A DNA stretch of 64,000 bases from JBDHHQ01 sp039586035 (GTDB lineage: Bacteria > Gemmatimonadota > Gemmatimonadetes > Longimicrobiales > Gaopeijiaceae). Under the pieces are notes generated by a model. That model saw only the letters and a list, made by a program, of their open reading frames with translations, did no database searches and was not told the origin of the DNA. Each line of letters starts with the position of its first letter. Positions within the stretch are counted from its first letter, which is position 1. The translations under genes and the position numbers were made by a program. Positions 1 through 8,804 of this stretch are shown here, in pieces. The stretch covers positions 18,396-82,395 of the forward strand of contig JBDHLD010000009.1 of the NCBI GenBank assembly GCA_039586035.1, written 5' to 3'.

Positions 1-1775
1 CGGACCGCGGGCGTCGGAATCGGCTGCTGCCTCGACTCGTAGAAGTTCATCTTCGGCTCCAACGTCCCGGCGGGGCGCCCCTTCCGCATGACCGATACGC
101 CACCGATTACGGAGAAGCGGTGGGGCTCCTGCTGCCTCCGTACGCCGTCCAGACGGATGTCGTAGTCCCCTACCGAGAGCACGTCTCCGGGCCGGAGGGT
201 CGCTTCGCGCTCGGTCTTGTAGTTCCACGATGCCGCTACGCCCACGGCCACCAGCACCACGCCGAAATGGACGATGTATCCGCCGTATCGCCTGCGGTTC
301 GCGGCCACCAGGCTCCTGAAGGCCTTGACTGGGCCCATTCCCCCCCGGATCCGAGCCAAAGTGCCTCGCGCCATCTGGCCGCCCATGACGCTAGTCGCGA
401 ATCCGGCCAGGCCCATGGTCAAGAGCGGCCACGGCTGACGCACACCCAGGAGCGCGGCGATCAGAGCCGTAGCAAGTCCGCCCGCCACCGGAGCTCCGAG
501 CTCGCCGAGCACGCCATTGGCCGGCGGCCTGCGCCAGGGCAGGGCCGGTCCCACCCCCATCATGAAGAGCAAGGCGGCAAGCACGGGGACCGTCATGGCG
601 TTGAAGTACGGTGCGCCCACGCTGACCTTGACGCCCCGCACCGCTTCGGCCACCAGCGGGAACACCGTCCCGAGCAGCACGGTGAAGGTCAGACCGACCA
701 GGAGCAGGTTCGACACCATGAACGCCCCCTCCTTGGAGAGGGGATGGTCCAGGCTGCCGGGCGCGCGCAGGAGGCTTGCCCGCCAGAGTATCAACGTGGT
801 GGACACCAAGAGCACCAGGGCCAGGAACCCGAGGAACAAGGGCCCCATGATGGACTGCGTAAAAGCGTGGACGCTCCCGAGCACCCCCGACCGGGTCAGG
901 AACGTACCCAGGATGGTCAAGGCGAACGCCGCGACGATGAGACTCACGTTCCACCCCCGCAGCATCTCCCTGCGCTCCTGCACCATGATCGTGTGCAGGA
1001 ACGCCGTGGCCACGAGCCAGGGCATGAGGGCTGCATTCTCCACCGGATCCCACGCCCAGTACCCTCCCCATCCCAGCACCTCGTAGGCCCACCACCCGCC
1101 GGCCGCGATGGCGAGCGTCAAGAATCCCCAGGACACGAGGGTCCAGCGGCGGGTCGCCTTGAGCCACCACGAGTCCACCCGCCCGGTTATCAGCGCCGCC
1201 AGAGCGAACGCGAACGGCACCGACAGCCCAACGTAGCCCAGGTATTGGGCAGGGGGGTGAAAGGCCATGAGCGGATGGTTCTGCAGCAGCGGATTCGGTC
1301 CGGGTCCGTCCGGCGGTATGGGGTTGGTCAATGCGAACGGGTTGCCTGGGCCCACCGCGATGCCCACGAAGAACAGGGCGATGCAGAAGAGCGTGGTCAG
1401 GATGTACGGAACCTGTTCCTGGTCCCGGTCACGATGCAGCCAGGCGACCGCCGCCGTGTAGAGGGTCAGCAGCCACAACCAGAAGAGGATGGATCCCTCC
1501 AGCGCCGCCCAGAGCGAGATCGCCGAGATGAGCGGCGGGGTGCTTCGGCCGCCCACCTGCGCCACGTATGCCACGCTGAAATCGTGGATGAGGAGCGAAC
1601 GCTCCATGATCAAGACGGCAAGGGTCGCCATGGCGGCGGCAGCGTACGCGGCGTAGCGGCCCGCCGCGATCAGGCCCGGACTACGGCGGTGGGCTCCGAG
1701 GACCGAGACGACAGCGCCGTAGCCAGCGGCGCACAGCGTGGCCCACAAGAACAACGAGCCGAGGATTCCGTTCAT
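1..1775 (-). CDS. ccmF: Cytochrome c maturation protein CcmF (3' end beyond window)
   Basis: Integral-membrane subunit of the System I haem lyase, which attaches haem from holo-CcmE to apocytochromes in the periplasm. About 591 residues are visible and the C-terminus is cut by the left edge. The reading frame stays open from the ATG at 1775 to position 1. Many hydrophobic helices are present, and the tryptophan-rich WWD motif of haem-handling proteins is at about residues 227-253 (GGWWAYEVLGWGGYWAWDP). The start overlaps the ccmE stop as ATGA, indicating translational coupling. It is the last visible gene of a ccmABCDEF operon. Confidence 0.95.
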   Translation of the reverse strand, partial: MNGILGSLFLWATLCAAGYGAVVSVLGAHRRSPGLIAAGRYAAYAAAAMATLAVLIMERSLLIHDFSVAYVAQVGGRSTPPLISAISLWAALEGSILFWLWLLTLYTAAVAWLHRDRDQEQVPYILTTLFCIALFFVGIAVGPGNPFALTNPIPPDGPGPNPLLQNHPLMAFHPPAQYLGYVGLSVPFAFALAALITGRVDSWWLKATRRWTLVSWGFLTLAIAAGGWWAYEVLGWGGYWAWDPVENAALMPWLVATAFLHTIMVQERREMLRGWNVSLIVAAFALTILGTFLTRSGVLGSVHAFTQSIMGPLFLGFLALVLLVSTTLILWRASLLRAPGSLDHPLSKEGAFMVSNLLLVGLTFTVLLGTVFPLVAEAVRGVKVSVGAPYFNAMTVPVLAALLFMMGVGPALPWRRPPANGVLGELGAPVAGGLATALIAALLGVRQPWPLLTMGLAGFATSVMGGQMARGTLARIRGGMGPVKAFRSLVAANRRRYGGYIVHFGVVLVAVGVAASWNYKTEREATLRPGDVLSVGDYDIRLDGVRRQQEPHRFSVIGGVSVMRKGRPAGTLEPKMNFYESRQQPIPTPAV

Positions 1776-2218
1776 GGCCCGTCCCCGTCTCCCCCGTCGG
1801 TCAGCGGCTGGACGGGCGGATGGTCGTCGCCCTCGGGGGGGGCGTACTCATTCGAGTGCTTGACCATGAGGCTGGTGGCCCGGAAGAATCCCTCCCGCTC
1901 CATTCGGCCCTCCACGATGACGTCGATACCGTCCTGGAACATCTGCGGGGGTGCGCCCTCGCTCAGTACTGGCAGGGCGTGTCGGTCGTCCGTGATGGTG
2001 AAGCGGAGGGTCAGATCCTCGGCTCGCCAATCCACGGTCCCGGGCTCCACCTGTCCCATGAGCCGCAGTGGCGTCTCGTACGCTGCTTCTCCCTTCGCGA
2101 GCACCTCTGTCGGCGTCATGAAGTAGACGAGATTGTCCCCGATCCCGCCCGCGACCAGATACGCCAACGCCCCAGCCACGACCATCACACCTGCGATGGT
2201 GCCCAGACGTCTAGACAT
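1772..2218 (-). CDS. ccmE: Periplasmic haem chaperone CcmE
   Basis: Membrane-anchored haem chaperone that receives haem from CcmC and hands it to CcmF. The 148-residue protein has one N-terminal membrane anchor (about residues 7-27), then the compact CcmE fold. The covalent haem ligand is visible as His121 with Tyr125 in the motif KHSNEY, matching the family HxxxY signature. The C-terminal tail is Pro/Asp/Gly-rich, as is usual. The start overlaps ccmD by 8 bp and the stop overlaps ccmF. Confidence 0.95.
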   Translation of the reverse strand: MSRRLGTIAGVMVVAGALAYLVAGGIGDNLVYFMTPTEVLAKGEAAYETPLRLMGQVEPGTVDWRAEDLTLRFTITDDRHALPVLSEGAPPQMFQDGIDVIVEGRMEREGFFRATSLMVKHSNEYAPPEGDDHPPVQPLTDGGDGDGP

Positions 2219-2390
2219 GCGTCATCTCCGGCGACGGAGCGTCTTCCCGCGCCGGGGCGGCCTCACGTGTCGCCTGCTCCCGCATCTTCGTTCGAGCGGC
2301 CCGGATCCACAGGTTTGCGGCGTAGGCAACCAGGACGACGGCGGTCAAGCCGTACGCCGCCCACACGAACTCGAGTCCATTACCAGTCAT
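2211..2390 (-). CDS. ccmD: CcmD, small haem exporter subunit
   Basis: A 59-residue protein with one transmembrane helix (about residues 7-28, FVWAAYGLTAVVLVAYAANL) followed by a basic, charged cytoplasmic tail. This is the standard size and topology of CcmD, which binds CcmC/CcmE and helps release holo-CcmE from the CcmABCD complex. Assignment rests on size, topology and its position between ccmC and ccmE, because CcmD sequences are poorly conserved. It overlaps ccmC by 11 bp and ccmE by 8 bp. Confidence 0.85.
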   Translation of the reverse strand: MTGNGLEFVWAAYGLTAVVLVAYAANLWIRAARTKMREQATREAAPAREDAPSPEMTHV

Positions 2391-3054
2391 TGTCCACCTC
2401 CATCAGCTCGACGCGGCTCTGAGCGCGCGCGAGGCGGAATCGCTGCGTGAGGAAGAAGGCGAAGAGGAGCGTGAACGACGCCATTGCCAGCCACAGGGCC
2501 AGGAGCATGGGGCGGGCGACTGTCTCAGGACTGGACGGGGTCTGGTGCAGCGTGCGCCACCAGAGGACGGACAGGTACACGACCGGCACGTCCAGGAAGC
2601 CGATGATCCCCACGGCGGCAGCCGCCCGCGCCCTACGTTCGGGCTCATCGACGAACGCCCGAAGCGCCAGGTATCCCAGGTAGATGACGAGGAGCAGCGC
2701 GGACGTCGTCAGTCGGGGGTCCCAGGTCCACCAGACGCCCCACGTGGGCTTGCCCCAGATCGAGCCGAGGGCGATGGCCAATCCGATGAAGACGACGCCG
2801 AGCTCCGCGGCCGCGTGGGCTAGATGGTCCCACCACAGGTCTCTTCGGATCAGGTAGGCAATGCTCGCCACGAACACGACGAAGAAGGCCAGGAGCCCGA
2901 CCCAGGCTGCGGGAACGTGGACGTACATGATGCGCTGCACCTCCCCCATGAGGCGGTCCGGGGGGGCCACCGACAGTCCCACGTAGAACGACGTGATGAC
3001 GCCGGCCAGGCCCGTGAGGCCCAGGGCACGGCGTGAATGAGCGAGTACCGACAT
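2380..3054 (-). CDS. ccmC: Haem transporter/loader CcmC
   Basis: Six-helix membrane protein of about 224 residues that presents haem to CcmE. The WWD-type motif is at residues 100-116 (WGKPTWGVWWTWDPRLT), and a likely haem-ligand His lies in YVHVPAAW (about residue 46). The ATG at 3054 is chosen because it gives the family N-terminus; the frame is open further upstream but that stretch lies inside ccmB. It sits between ccmB and ccmD in the operon. Confidence 0.95.
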   Translation of the reverse strand: MSVLAHSRRALGLTGLAGVITSFYVGLSVAPPDRLMGEVQRIMYVHVPAAWVGLLAFFVVFVASIAYLIRRDLWWDHLAHAAAELGVVFIGLAIALGSIWGKPTWGVWWTWDPRLTTSALLLVIYLGYLALRAFVDEPERRARAAAAVGIIGFLDVPVVYLSVLWWRTLHQTPSSPETVARPMLLALWLAMASFTLLFAFFLTQRFRLARAQSRVELMEVDNDW

Positions 3055-3067
3055 CCAGGGGCCTCCC

Positions 3068-3745
3068 CTACTCCGCGAGGACCCGCTCGAACACCAGAAG
3101 CGGGGCCACGGTGAAGACGATCGCAAAGGAACCGAGCAGGCGGATCCACCCACCCAGCTCTCCGAACGGGTCCCCCTCCAGGAGCAGCCGCGTGCAGGCC
3201 ACGGAGGCCAAGACCAATGGCACCACCAGCGGAAACACCAGGAGGGGGAGCAGCACTTCCCGAGCCCTCAGATTCAGCGTGAGGGCGCCGTACAGCGTGC
3301 CGATGCCCGCGAGCCCCAGCGTGCCCAGTAGGGCCACGAGGGCGACCTGCGGCAGGACCGGCCAGAGGTTCAGGTTGTAGAGAAACGCGGCCAGGGTGAA
3401 CAGGACGGATTCGGCCACGAAGAGGATCAGGGCCAGGGCCAGGAACTTGCCGACGAACACGGCTCGGCGGTCACCCGGATAGAGGAACAGGCCCTCGATT
3501 CCCCGATTCTCACGCTCCGAGTCGAAGATTCGCCCGAGCCCCAAGACCGCGGTGAAGACCAACGCGATCCAGAGGAGCCCGGGAGCCGCCTTCCGCACCG
3601 CGCTGGCCTCGGGACCCGTGGCGATCCCCAGCACCAGCAGCACGGCCCCGGCGAAAAACACCATGGAGTTCATGGCCTGCCGGTTTCGAGCCTCGATAAG
3701 CAGGTCCTTACGAAGGACCGCGGCGGCGCGGACGAAGAAGCTCAT
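3068..3745 (-). CDS. ccmB: Haem exporter permease CcmB
   Basis: Six-helix permease of the CcmAB ABC transporter, 225 residues. This ATPase complex drives release of holo-CcmE from CcmCD. It begins with the family pattern of a short amphipathic helix and a basic stretch (AAAVLRKDLLIEARNRQ), followed by hydrophobic segments. The ATG at 3745 overlaps the ccmA stop as ATGA, which decides the start over the longer open frame. ccmC follows after 13 bp. Confidence 0.93.
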   Translation of the reverse strand: MSFFVRAAAVLRKDLLIEARNRQAMNSMVFFAGAVLLVLGIATGPEASAVRKAAPGLLWIALVFTAVLGLGRIFDSERENRGIEGLFLYPGDRRAVFVGKFLALALILFVAESVLFTLAAFLYNLNLWPVLPQVALVALLGTLGLAGIGTLYGALTLNLRAREVLLPLLVFPLVVPLVLASVACTRLLLEGDPFGELGGWIRLLGSFAIVFTVAPLLVFERVLAE

Positions 3746-4539
3746 GTCCACCGCTCCTTCCGGAATCGATCCCGCCGCGAGAGCCGCGAATGGCTCTCGA
3801 GGCCGGTCAGATCGCCCAGGTGCACGCAGCGGTCGCACCGCTCCTCGGCGTGCACGTCGTGATGGGTGGCCATCAGCACCGCCCGTCCCGCGCGGCGCCA
3901 CTGCTCGACGACGTCGTGGACGAAGGTCACGCCCGCCGTATCGAGGCCCGAATACGGCTCGTCGAGCAGCAGGAGACGAGGCTCGACCGCGATGGCCCTG
4001 GCAAGGGCCAGCCGCTTGCGCATCCCGGTGGAGAAGTCTCGTACGCGACGATCCTTGGCACGGGCCAGTCCAACCGTCTCGAGGACATTCCGGATCGAGG
4101 CCTCGCGGTGGCGTTGGCCGTACATGGCGAGAGCCAGGTCCATGTTCTCCGCAGCCGTGAGATCGCCATACAGGTAGGCATCGCCCGAGACGATCCCGAC
4201 CCGCTCCCGGACCGGCTCACGGTCTCGCGCTACGTCAAAGCCGTCGACCCAGGCGTGGCCGGTCGTAGGCGCGAGGACGCCCGCCAGGATCCTCAGCAGC
4301 GTGGTCTTGCCCGAGCCGTTGGGCCCAAGGAGACCCACGACCTCGCCCCACTCCACGGTCAAGTCGGCATCGCGCACGGCCCACACGCGGCCAAACCTGC
4401 GTCCGACCCCTTCGACCCGGAGCGCGCACGGAGGCCCCAGCTCGCTCCGGCCCGCCAGTCGCGAACCGGCGGGCCGACCGTTCGCGGACGCCTCCTGGAG
4501 GTGGAGGAACGCCGTCGGGGACGTCAGGGGCCGCTGCAC
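3742..4539 (-). CDS. ccmA: Haem exporter ATPase CcmA
   Basis: ABC ATPase of the CcmAB complex, 265 residues from the proposed GTG start. It shows Walker A GPNGSGKTT (72-80), signature DFSTGMRKR (168-176), Walker B LLLLDEP (about 189-195) and the H-loop His in ATHHD. The GTG at 4539 lies one base after the stop of the upstream membrane protein, so coupling is likely. The first 30-40 residues are longer than typical and an internal start cannot be excluded. Confidence 0.88.
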   Translation of the reverse strand: MQRPLTSPTAFLHLQEASANGRPAGSRLAGRSELGPPCALRVEGVGRRFGRVWAVRDADLTVEWGEVVGLLGPNGSGKTTLLRILAGVLAPTTGHAWVDGFDVARDREPVRERVGIVSGDAYLYGDLTAAENMDLALAMYGQRHREASIRNVLETVGLARAKDRRVRDFSTGMRKRLALARAIAVEPRLLLLDEPYSGLDTAGVTFVHDVVEQWRRAGRAVLMATHHDVHAEERCDRCVHLGDLTGLESHSRLSRRDRFRKERWT

Positions 4540-4540
4540 G

Positions 4541-5281
4541 TCAGTCGCCGGCCGAGGCGGCCGCGACCACACGGCTCTGCGACTTGGTCGCGACGGACGA
4601 TCGGGAAGCCGGATCACGCACGTTGGCCAGGTAGCCAGCCCAGATGAGGAGCAGGCCGGCCAGCTCGGCGGCATAGAGCACTTCCGTGTAGCCCATACGG
4701 GTCGCCGTGCCGCCGATGGCCGGGAGCAGCGCCCCGATCGCGATCAGCGCGTTGCCCCACGCCCTGGCCCGGGTGCGGGGATCGCGTCCGAAGCGCCACG
4801 CCGACCATGCCGCGCCGCCCACGAGGAAGACCAGCGCGTACAAGTTGATGAAGGGGCTGAACAGGCGAACCCAGCTCCACTCCATGACGGCGCCGGTGAG
4901 CCGATGGGGCTCGACCAGCGCGTAGTTGATGGGCGTGAGGAGCACGAACACGCTGGCGATGACAATGTACGGGACCACGACCGCCGTCAGCCGGTTCGCG
5001 GTCCTTCGGTCGAACAGCAGGTAAACCGTCCCCTGAGCCAAGGGGGCTCCGCCCAACAGAGCGCCGGAGATGTACCAGCTCCGGAAAAACACCTCGTTCC
5101 AGCCGAACAAGGTCACGGACGCCTCGGTCAGCGTTCCGACGCCGTAGAGCAGGATGCCCGCGCCCCACCAGGCCAGGTGGGGACCGGTTCGCCGCTCCAG
5201 GTAACGGCGGCAGACCACCCACCCGAAGTAGATCGCGAAAAGGGTCGTGACGATGGGTACGAAGTGGATCGGCTGCCGCAC
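4541..5281 (-). CDS. Seven-TM integral membrane protein of unknown function
   Basis: 246 residues, almost entirely hydrophobic, with about seven predicted transmembrane helices and a short polar C-terminus. The GTG start has a good Shine-Dalgarno sequence (AAAGGAG, 6 bp away). I recognise no catalytic motif. It ends one base before the ccmA start and is the first gene of the ccm transcription unit, so a role linked to cytochrome c maturation or membrane redox chemistry is possible but is only a context inference. Confidence 0.7.
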   Translation of the reverse strand: MRQPIHFVPIVTTLFAIYFGWVVCRRYLERRTGPHLAWWGAGILLYGVGTLTEASVTLFGWNEVFFRSWYISGALLGGAPLAQGTVYLLFDRRTANRLTAVVVPYIVIASVFVLLTPINYALVEPHRLTGAVMEWSWVRLFSPFINLYALVFLVGGAAWSAWRFGRDPRTRARAWGNALIAIGALLPAIGGTATRMGYTEVLYAAELAGLLLIWAGYLANVRDPASRSSVATKSQSRVVAAASAGD

Positions 5282-5407
5282 GTGGATCTCCTTTCAGCGT
5301 TTCAGTGGTCAGGGGTCCGCGCCGGGGGGGGCGGGAGGGGATCCGCCACCCCCGGTGGGGCGACCGCCCAGACGATGTCGGGCGGCGTCAGCCCCGGCGT
5401 GCCCTGG

Positions 5408-7615
5408 TCAGAAGGCCACTTCGTAGGTCACGAACAGGTTCCGCTTCGGCTCCGGTCGGAAGAAGCTGGCGTTGGAGAACTCGGCGTAGAGCTCGTTGGT
5501 CAGGTTGGCCACCGTGACGCCGACACGGTGCTTCATGCCGGCCGCGGTCTCGAGGAGCGTCACACCGCCCCTCAGGTTGTGGACCGTGAAGGCCGGCAGG
5601 ATCTCGCCGATGGGGTTGGTGCCCAGGTCCACGTCCTTCTGGTCGCCGTTGTGCCGGACTTCGTAGGCCGCCCAGAAGCGATCGTTGGGAGCGTCGTAGC
5701 GGAGGCTGGCGGTCAGCTTGTTGGCGAACGTCTCTCCCACCGGATTGTTGGGCTCCAGCACGTCCTGCGACTCGAGGTGGGTGTATCCCGCCCCGACGCT
5801 GAAACCGGACGGCAGGAAGAACGTCGCCGCCACCTCCACGCCGCGGTACAGGAGCTCGTCGACGTTTACGTTGCGGAAGGCCGGGAGCCCGCCGACTTCC
5901 TCACCTGTGGGAGAGATGCGGATGCCGTCGAAGATCTTGTTCCGGAAGACGAAGGTTTCCGCGGCCAGCCAGGTGTTACGGTACCGGAGGCCCAGGTCCA
6001 CGTTGAGGCTCGTCTCGGCCGTGAGGTCGGGGTTGGCGACCTGATAGCCTGAGCCTTCGGGCGTGGGGCCTTCGAAGAACCACTCGATGATGTTGGGGGC
6101 CCGAAAAGCCCGACCTACCGAGCCTACGAGGCTGAGGCCACGCGCGACCTCGACGATAGCGTTGGCCGAGCCCACCATGGTCTCATCACTCTTCGTGGTT
6201 TGCGTCCCGTCCCAGTTGGCGGTCTCCCGCGTCTCGGCATCGACGTTCTGATAGCGGGCGCCGAGCACGATGGAGGCCCTTCTCGAGACCTCGATCTCGC
6301 CCTGGGCGAAGGCCCCGATGGACTGGTAGACCGCGTTGGGCACCCGACTGAGATCCGACTCCTCCTCCATGGGGGGACCGAACCCGACGATCGTGGTGAA
6401 CGCTTGGTCGGTGTTCTCGGACCGATCACGGAAGTAGTCGACGCCGTACGTGAACAGGACGCGCTGCCAGGCCAGCTTCTTCGCCTCCAACCGGAATCCG
6501 GTCGTGGCGAGATCGGTGAAGTTCTCCGTCGCCATGACCATGCCGGCTCCCGGGGGCGCCTGTGGCCCGAAGGAAGTGGCGATGTCCATGGTGAGCGTTC
6601 GTTTGTTGTTCTGGAAGTAGCCGACCAGGTCGATGCGATCGAGGACCGCGGATCTCACGTCCGTGATCCCGTAGCCGACCGAGGTCTTCCAGAAGTCCTG
6701 GTCCGGATAGCGGATGCGGATTTCAGCCGCTCCCGGATCGTATGTGGCCGGATCCACGTAGCCGAAGCCCGCTTCGTCCGCCCGGTATCCCTCGTACTTG
6801 ACCCACACGGCGTTGCGGCGAGAGAGCTGGTAGCCGACCCGGAGGTCGAGACTCCGGTCCCGAACACCGGTGTCGTGTACGGGGGTGTCGTCGGTGAGCT
6901 GGATCTCGCCGAAGCTCCCCGCCGGGGCGGCGTAGTAGCCGGCGTCACGGGCGGTGAAGCCCCCCTGGATGTCCAGGCTACCGAAGCGCCCGAAGAAGCG
7001 GCCCATACCGCGGTGTTGACCTTCGACCGATCCGTACTTGTACCCCAGGGTGCCGTGGACACCGTCTTGCACGGGCGTGCGGGTGATCATGTTGACCACT
7101 CCGCCGATGGCGTCGGTGCCGTAGAGGACGGAGCTGGGGCCACGGACGACCTCGACCCGGTCGATGGCGCCCACGTCCAGAAGGGCGGGAATCTCACCGA
7201 AGTCCTGCTGCCGCCTGGAGTTGTTCAAGCGGAGCCCGTCGGCCAACAGAAGGATGCGTTGGCCGCGCTGACCACGGATGGAGGGGCGGACCTGGGTCAC
7301 ACCGACACCGTTCACGTCGAGGCCAGGAAGATCGCGGAACAGGTCGGCCGCGTTGTTGGGCACCTTCTCGCGGATCTGAGACCGCTCCACCACCGTGACC
7401 GGTGTCGGGGTTGTGAAGACCTCCCGGGGCGTGCGCGTGGCAGTGACCGTGATCGGATCCACCGGAAAGACCAGCGTGTCTTGCCGCGGACCCTCCTCCG
7501 CTTCCTGGGCCGCCGTGGCAGCCGGCGTCGAGGCGAGGGCGGCTACCGCTACGCCAAGGGCCACTCCGGCTCTCGCTCGGCGTCCTCTGGATCCGACCCA
7601 ACGCGAGATATGCAT
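5408..7615 (-). CDS. TonB-dependent outer-membrane receptor
   Basis: 735-residue receptor. It has an N-terminal signal peptide (about residues 1-36), a TonB-box-like stretch (DPITVTATRTP), a plug domain (about 60-170, with RVEVVRGPSSVLYGTDAIGG), then a long beta-barrel ending in an aromatic-terminated strand (VTYEVAF). The family imports metal chelates, vitamins or other large ligands using TonB energy. The substrate is not readable from sequence; closest style is the BtuB/FepA/copper-receptor type. It is preceded by a -24/-12 promoter and a regulator palindrome, so it is probably under NtrC-type control together with the nearby cupredoxin. Confidence 0.93.
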   Translation of the reverse strand: MHISRWVGSRGRRARAGVALGVAVAALASTPAATAAQEAEEGPRQDTLVFPVDPITVTATRTPREVFTTPTPVTVVERSQIREKVPNNAADLFRDLPGLDVNGVGVTQVRPSIRGQRGQRILLLADGLRLNNSRRQQDFGEIPALLDVGAIDRVEVVRGPSSVLYGTDAIGGVVNMITRTPVQDGVHGTLGYKYGSVEGQHRGMGRFFGRFGSLDIQGGFTARDAGYYAAPAGSFGEIQLTDDTPVHDTGVRDRSLDLRVGYQLSRRNAVWVKYEGYRADEAGFGYVDPATYDPGAAEIRIRYPDQDFWKTSVGYGITDVRSAVLDRIDLVGYFQNNKRTLTMDIATSFGPQAPPGAGMVMATENFTDLATTGFRLEAKKLAWQRVLFTYGVDYFRDRSENTDQAFTTIVGFGPPMEEESDLSRVPNAVYQSIGAFAQGEIEVSRRASIVLGARYQNVDAETRETANWDGTQTTKSDETMVGSANAIVEVARGLSLVGSVGRAFRAPNIIEWFFEGPTPEGSGYQVANPDLTAETSLNVDLGLRYRNTWLAAETFVFRNKIFDGIRISPTGEEVGGLPAFRNVNVDELLYRGVEVAATFFLPSGFSVGAGYTHLESQDVLEPNNPVGETFANKLTASLRYDAPNDRFWAAYEVRHNGDQKDVDLGTNPIGEILPAFTVHNLRGGVTLLETAAGMKHRVGVTVANLTNELYAEFSNASFFRPEPKRNLFVTYEVAF

Positions 7616-7710
7616 CTCGAACCCCCAAAATCTGAAATTGCGGGATCACGCTTCGGCGTGTCTGTCCGGCGAAGGGCGCTGTCGCACCCTCCTGCCGGTC
7701 GCGTTCCGAA

Positions 7711-7726
7711 TGCAGTGGGTGTGCCA
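7711..7726 (-). promoter_or_regulatory. Sigma-54 (-24/-12) promoter of the TonB receptor gene
   Basis: Minus-strand sequence TGGCACACCCACTGCA matches the sigma-54 consensus TGGCAC-N5-TTGCA, with GG and GC separated by exactly 10 nt. It lies 95 bp before the receptor ATG. Function is inferred from sequence. Confidence 0.75.
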
Positions 7727-7849
7727 GCAGGGGTGGTCAGTCGGTCGCGCCACGCGGGGGCGACCCGATCCTCTTGGATCACCGACAGCATCGGCGCGTG
7801 GAGGGGTCTCGGAATCGGCGGGCGTGGGCCGGGGTCTCGAGGTGAGGGG

Positions 7850-7876
7850 TGGGACAGGCCACGTCCCAGGTGGGAC
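7850..7876. promoter_or_regulatory. Palindromic activator site upstream of the TonB receptor
   Basis: Two overlapping perfect inverted repeats: TGGGAC-N7-GTCCCA (7850-7868) and GTCCCAGGTGGGAC (7863-7876). The second, read on the minus strand as GTCCCACCTGGGAC, recurs with one mismatch at 13379-13392. It sits about 125-150 bp upstream of the -24/-12 element, the usual place for an NtrC-type enhancer. The likely binder is the regulator at 11117-12544 (inference). Confidence 0.65.
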
Positions 7877-7889
7877 AGCGGATGACCCA

Positions 7890-7919
7890 CTTGGGCGGGC
7901 CGGCAGGGACCCGCCCAAG
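7890..7919 (-). terminator. Hairpin terminator after the lipoprotein gene
   Basis: Perfect 10-bp GC-rich inverted repeat with a 10-nt loop (arms 7890-7899 and 7910-7919), starting 8 bp after the minus-strand stop at 7928. No clear T-tract follows, so efficiency is uncertain. Confidence 0.6.
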
Positions 7920-7927
7920 CGGCGCGT

Positions 7928-8614
7928 TCAGGAGGCCGAGGTGGTGGCCCTGCTTCTTCGGAAGGACCCTACGAGATCGTCGAACCCACCGCGGCCCTGC
8001 TCGAGCGTTGCCATGGGTCCCGTGCACTTCAGGAACCAGTTGGCATCCGGTCCCTCCACGATGGCCCCCAGGAGCATCTGGTTGGACCGCTCCTCTGGAG
8101 GGCGGCCGGCGAAAGGCATCCCCGGGTTGTAGGTGCCCGACACCTCCACCGTGAGAACCGGCATTCCTCCCGCGTCGCGGGCTTCCAGACGGGCTCCCTC
8201 CACACCCGACCGGCCGTCGGACAGGGTGAACTGGCTCGCCCACCGTTCAGCGTTGGCCATGGCATCGCCGCCCTGGCCGGGGCCGAAGTAGAAGAGGGCG
8301 CACTCGCCGTCACCCCCCGCTCCTGGCACTCGCCACTGGGCCTTCCGCATGGGGGAAGATGGGTCTTCCTGGACCCAGTCGGCCGGAACTTGCCATTCGA
8401 GTCCCATGGCACCCTCACCGGCACCTGGCGGAGGGAGTGGTACGACGTCGCCGGAGAGTTGGGGGTGCCCCTCCGGCAGCGTGGCATCCGCGGCGTCTCC
8501 AGCGCCTGATGGGCCCTCTCGACTCTGGGGCTCTGGCGTCGCGCCCGGGCTACAGCCGACGGCGAGTAAGCAGACCGTGAGCAGCGCTATGGCCCAGGGG
8601 GCAGGGGTTGGCAC
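7928..8614 (-). CDS. Exported lipoprotein of unknown function
   Basis: 228-residue lipoprotein. The GTG start at 8614 is chosen because a strong Shine-Dalgarno (AAAGGAGGT) lies just upstream and it gives a clean lipoprotein signal (APWAIALLTVCLLAVGC, lipidated Cys about residue 20). The mature part begins with a Pro/Gly/Glu-rich linker followed by a globular domain of about 150 residues without motifs I recognise. It lies between the TonB receptor and a divergently transcribed sensor kinase. Confidence 0.75.
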   Translation of the reverse strand: MPTPAPWAIALLTVCLLAVGCSPGATPEPQSREGPSGAGDAADATLPEGHPQLSGDVVPLPPPGAGEGAMGLEWQVPADWVQEDPSSPMRKAQWRVPGAGGDGECALFYFGPGQGGDAMANAERWASQFTLSDGRSGVEGARLEARDAGGMPVLTVEVSGTYNPGMPFAGRPPEERSNQMLLGAIVEGPDANWFLKCTGPMATLEQGRGGFDDLVGSFRRSRATTSAS

Positions 8615-8616
8615 TG

Positions 8617-8632
8617 TGGCACCTCCTTTGCA
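8617..8632 (+). promoter_or_regulatory. Possible sigma-54 promoter of the kinase operon
   Basis: TGGCACCTCCTTTGCA is a perfect -24/-12 match on the plus strand, about 170 bp before the kinase start at 8805. Its centre is also the reverse complement of the Shine-Dalgarno of the divergent lipoprotein gene, so part of the match is explained by that. I see no inverted-repeat enhancer upstream. Tentative. Confidence 0.35.
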
Positions 8633-8804
8633 GGGTTCGGGACATGTAGCATCAAAGATCGTGCCCGGTGGAATCCGGGGGCCGAAGAACCGGTACGGGA
8701 TGTCCCGACCCGCCTCAAGGGGATCTGCCGGACGTGCAAGATCGCGGACAAGGGTTAGTTTGAGCTTCAAGAAACCCGGCGATCGCCCATTCGAGACGTA
8801 GCGC

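Noticed and set aside
120..2126. Long plus-strand open frame opposite ccmF, ccmE and part of ccmD
   Set aside because: Low-complexity Arg/Gly/His-rich translation without motifs; the opposite strand encodes clear Ccm proteins. A GC-skew artefact.
7616..7760. Possible cobalamin riboswitch upstream of the TonB receptor (minus-strand CCACTG and a CCGGCAGG stretch)
   Set aside because: The B12-box order and conserved core are not present, and CCACTG is explained by the -24/-12 promoter.
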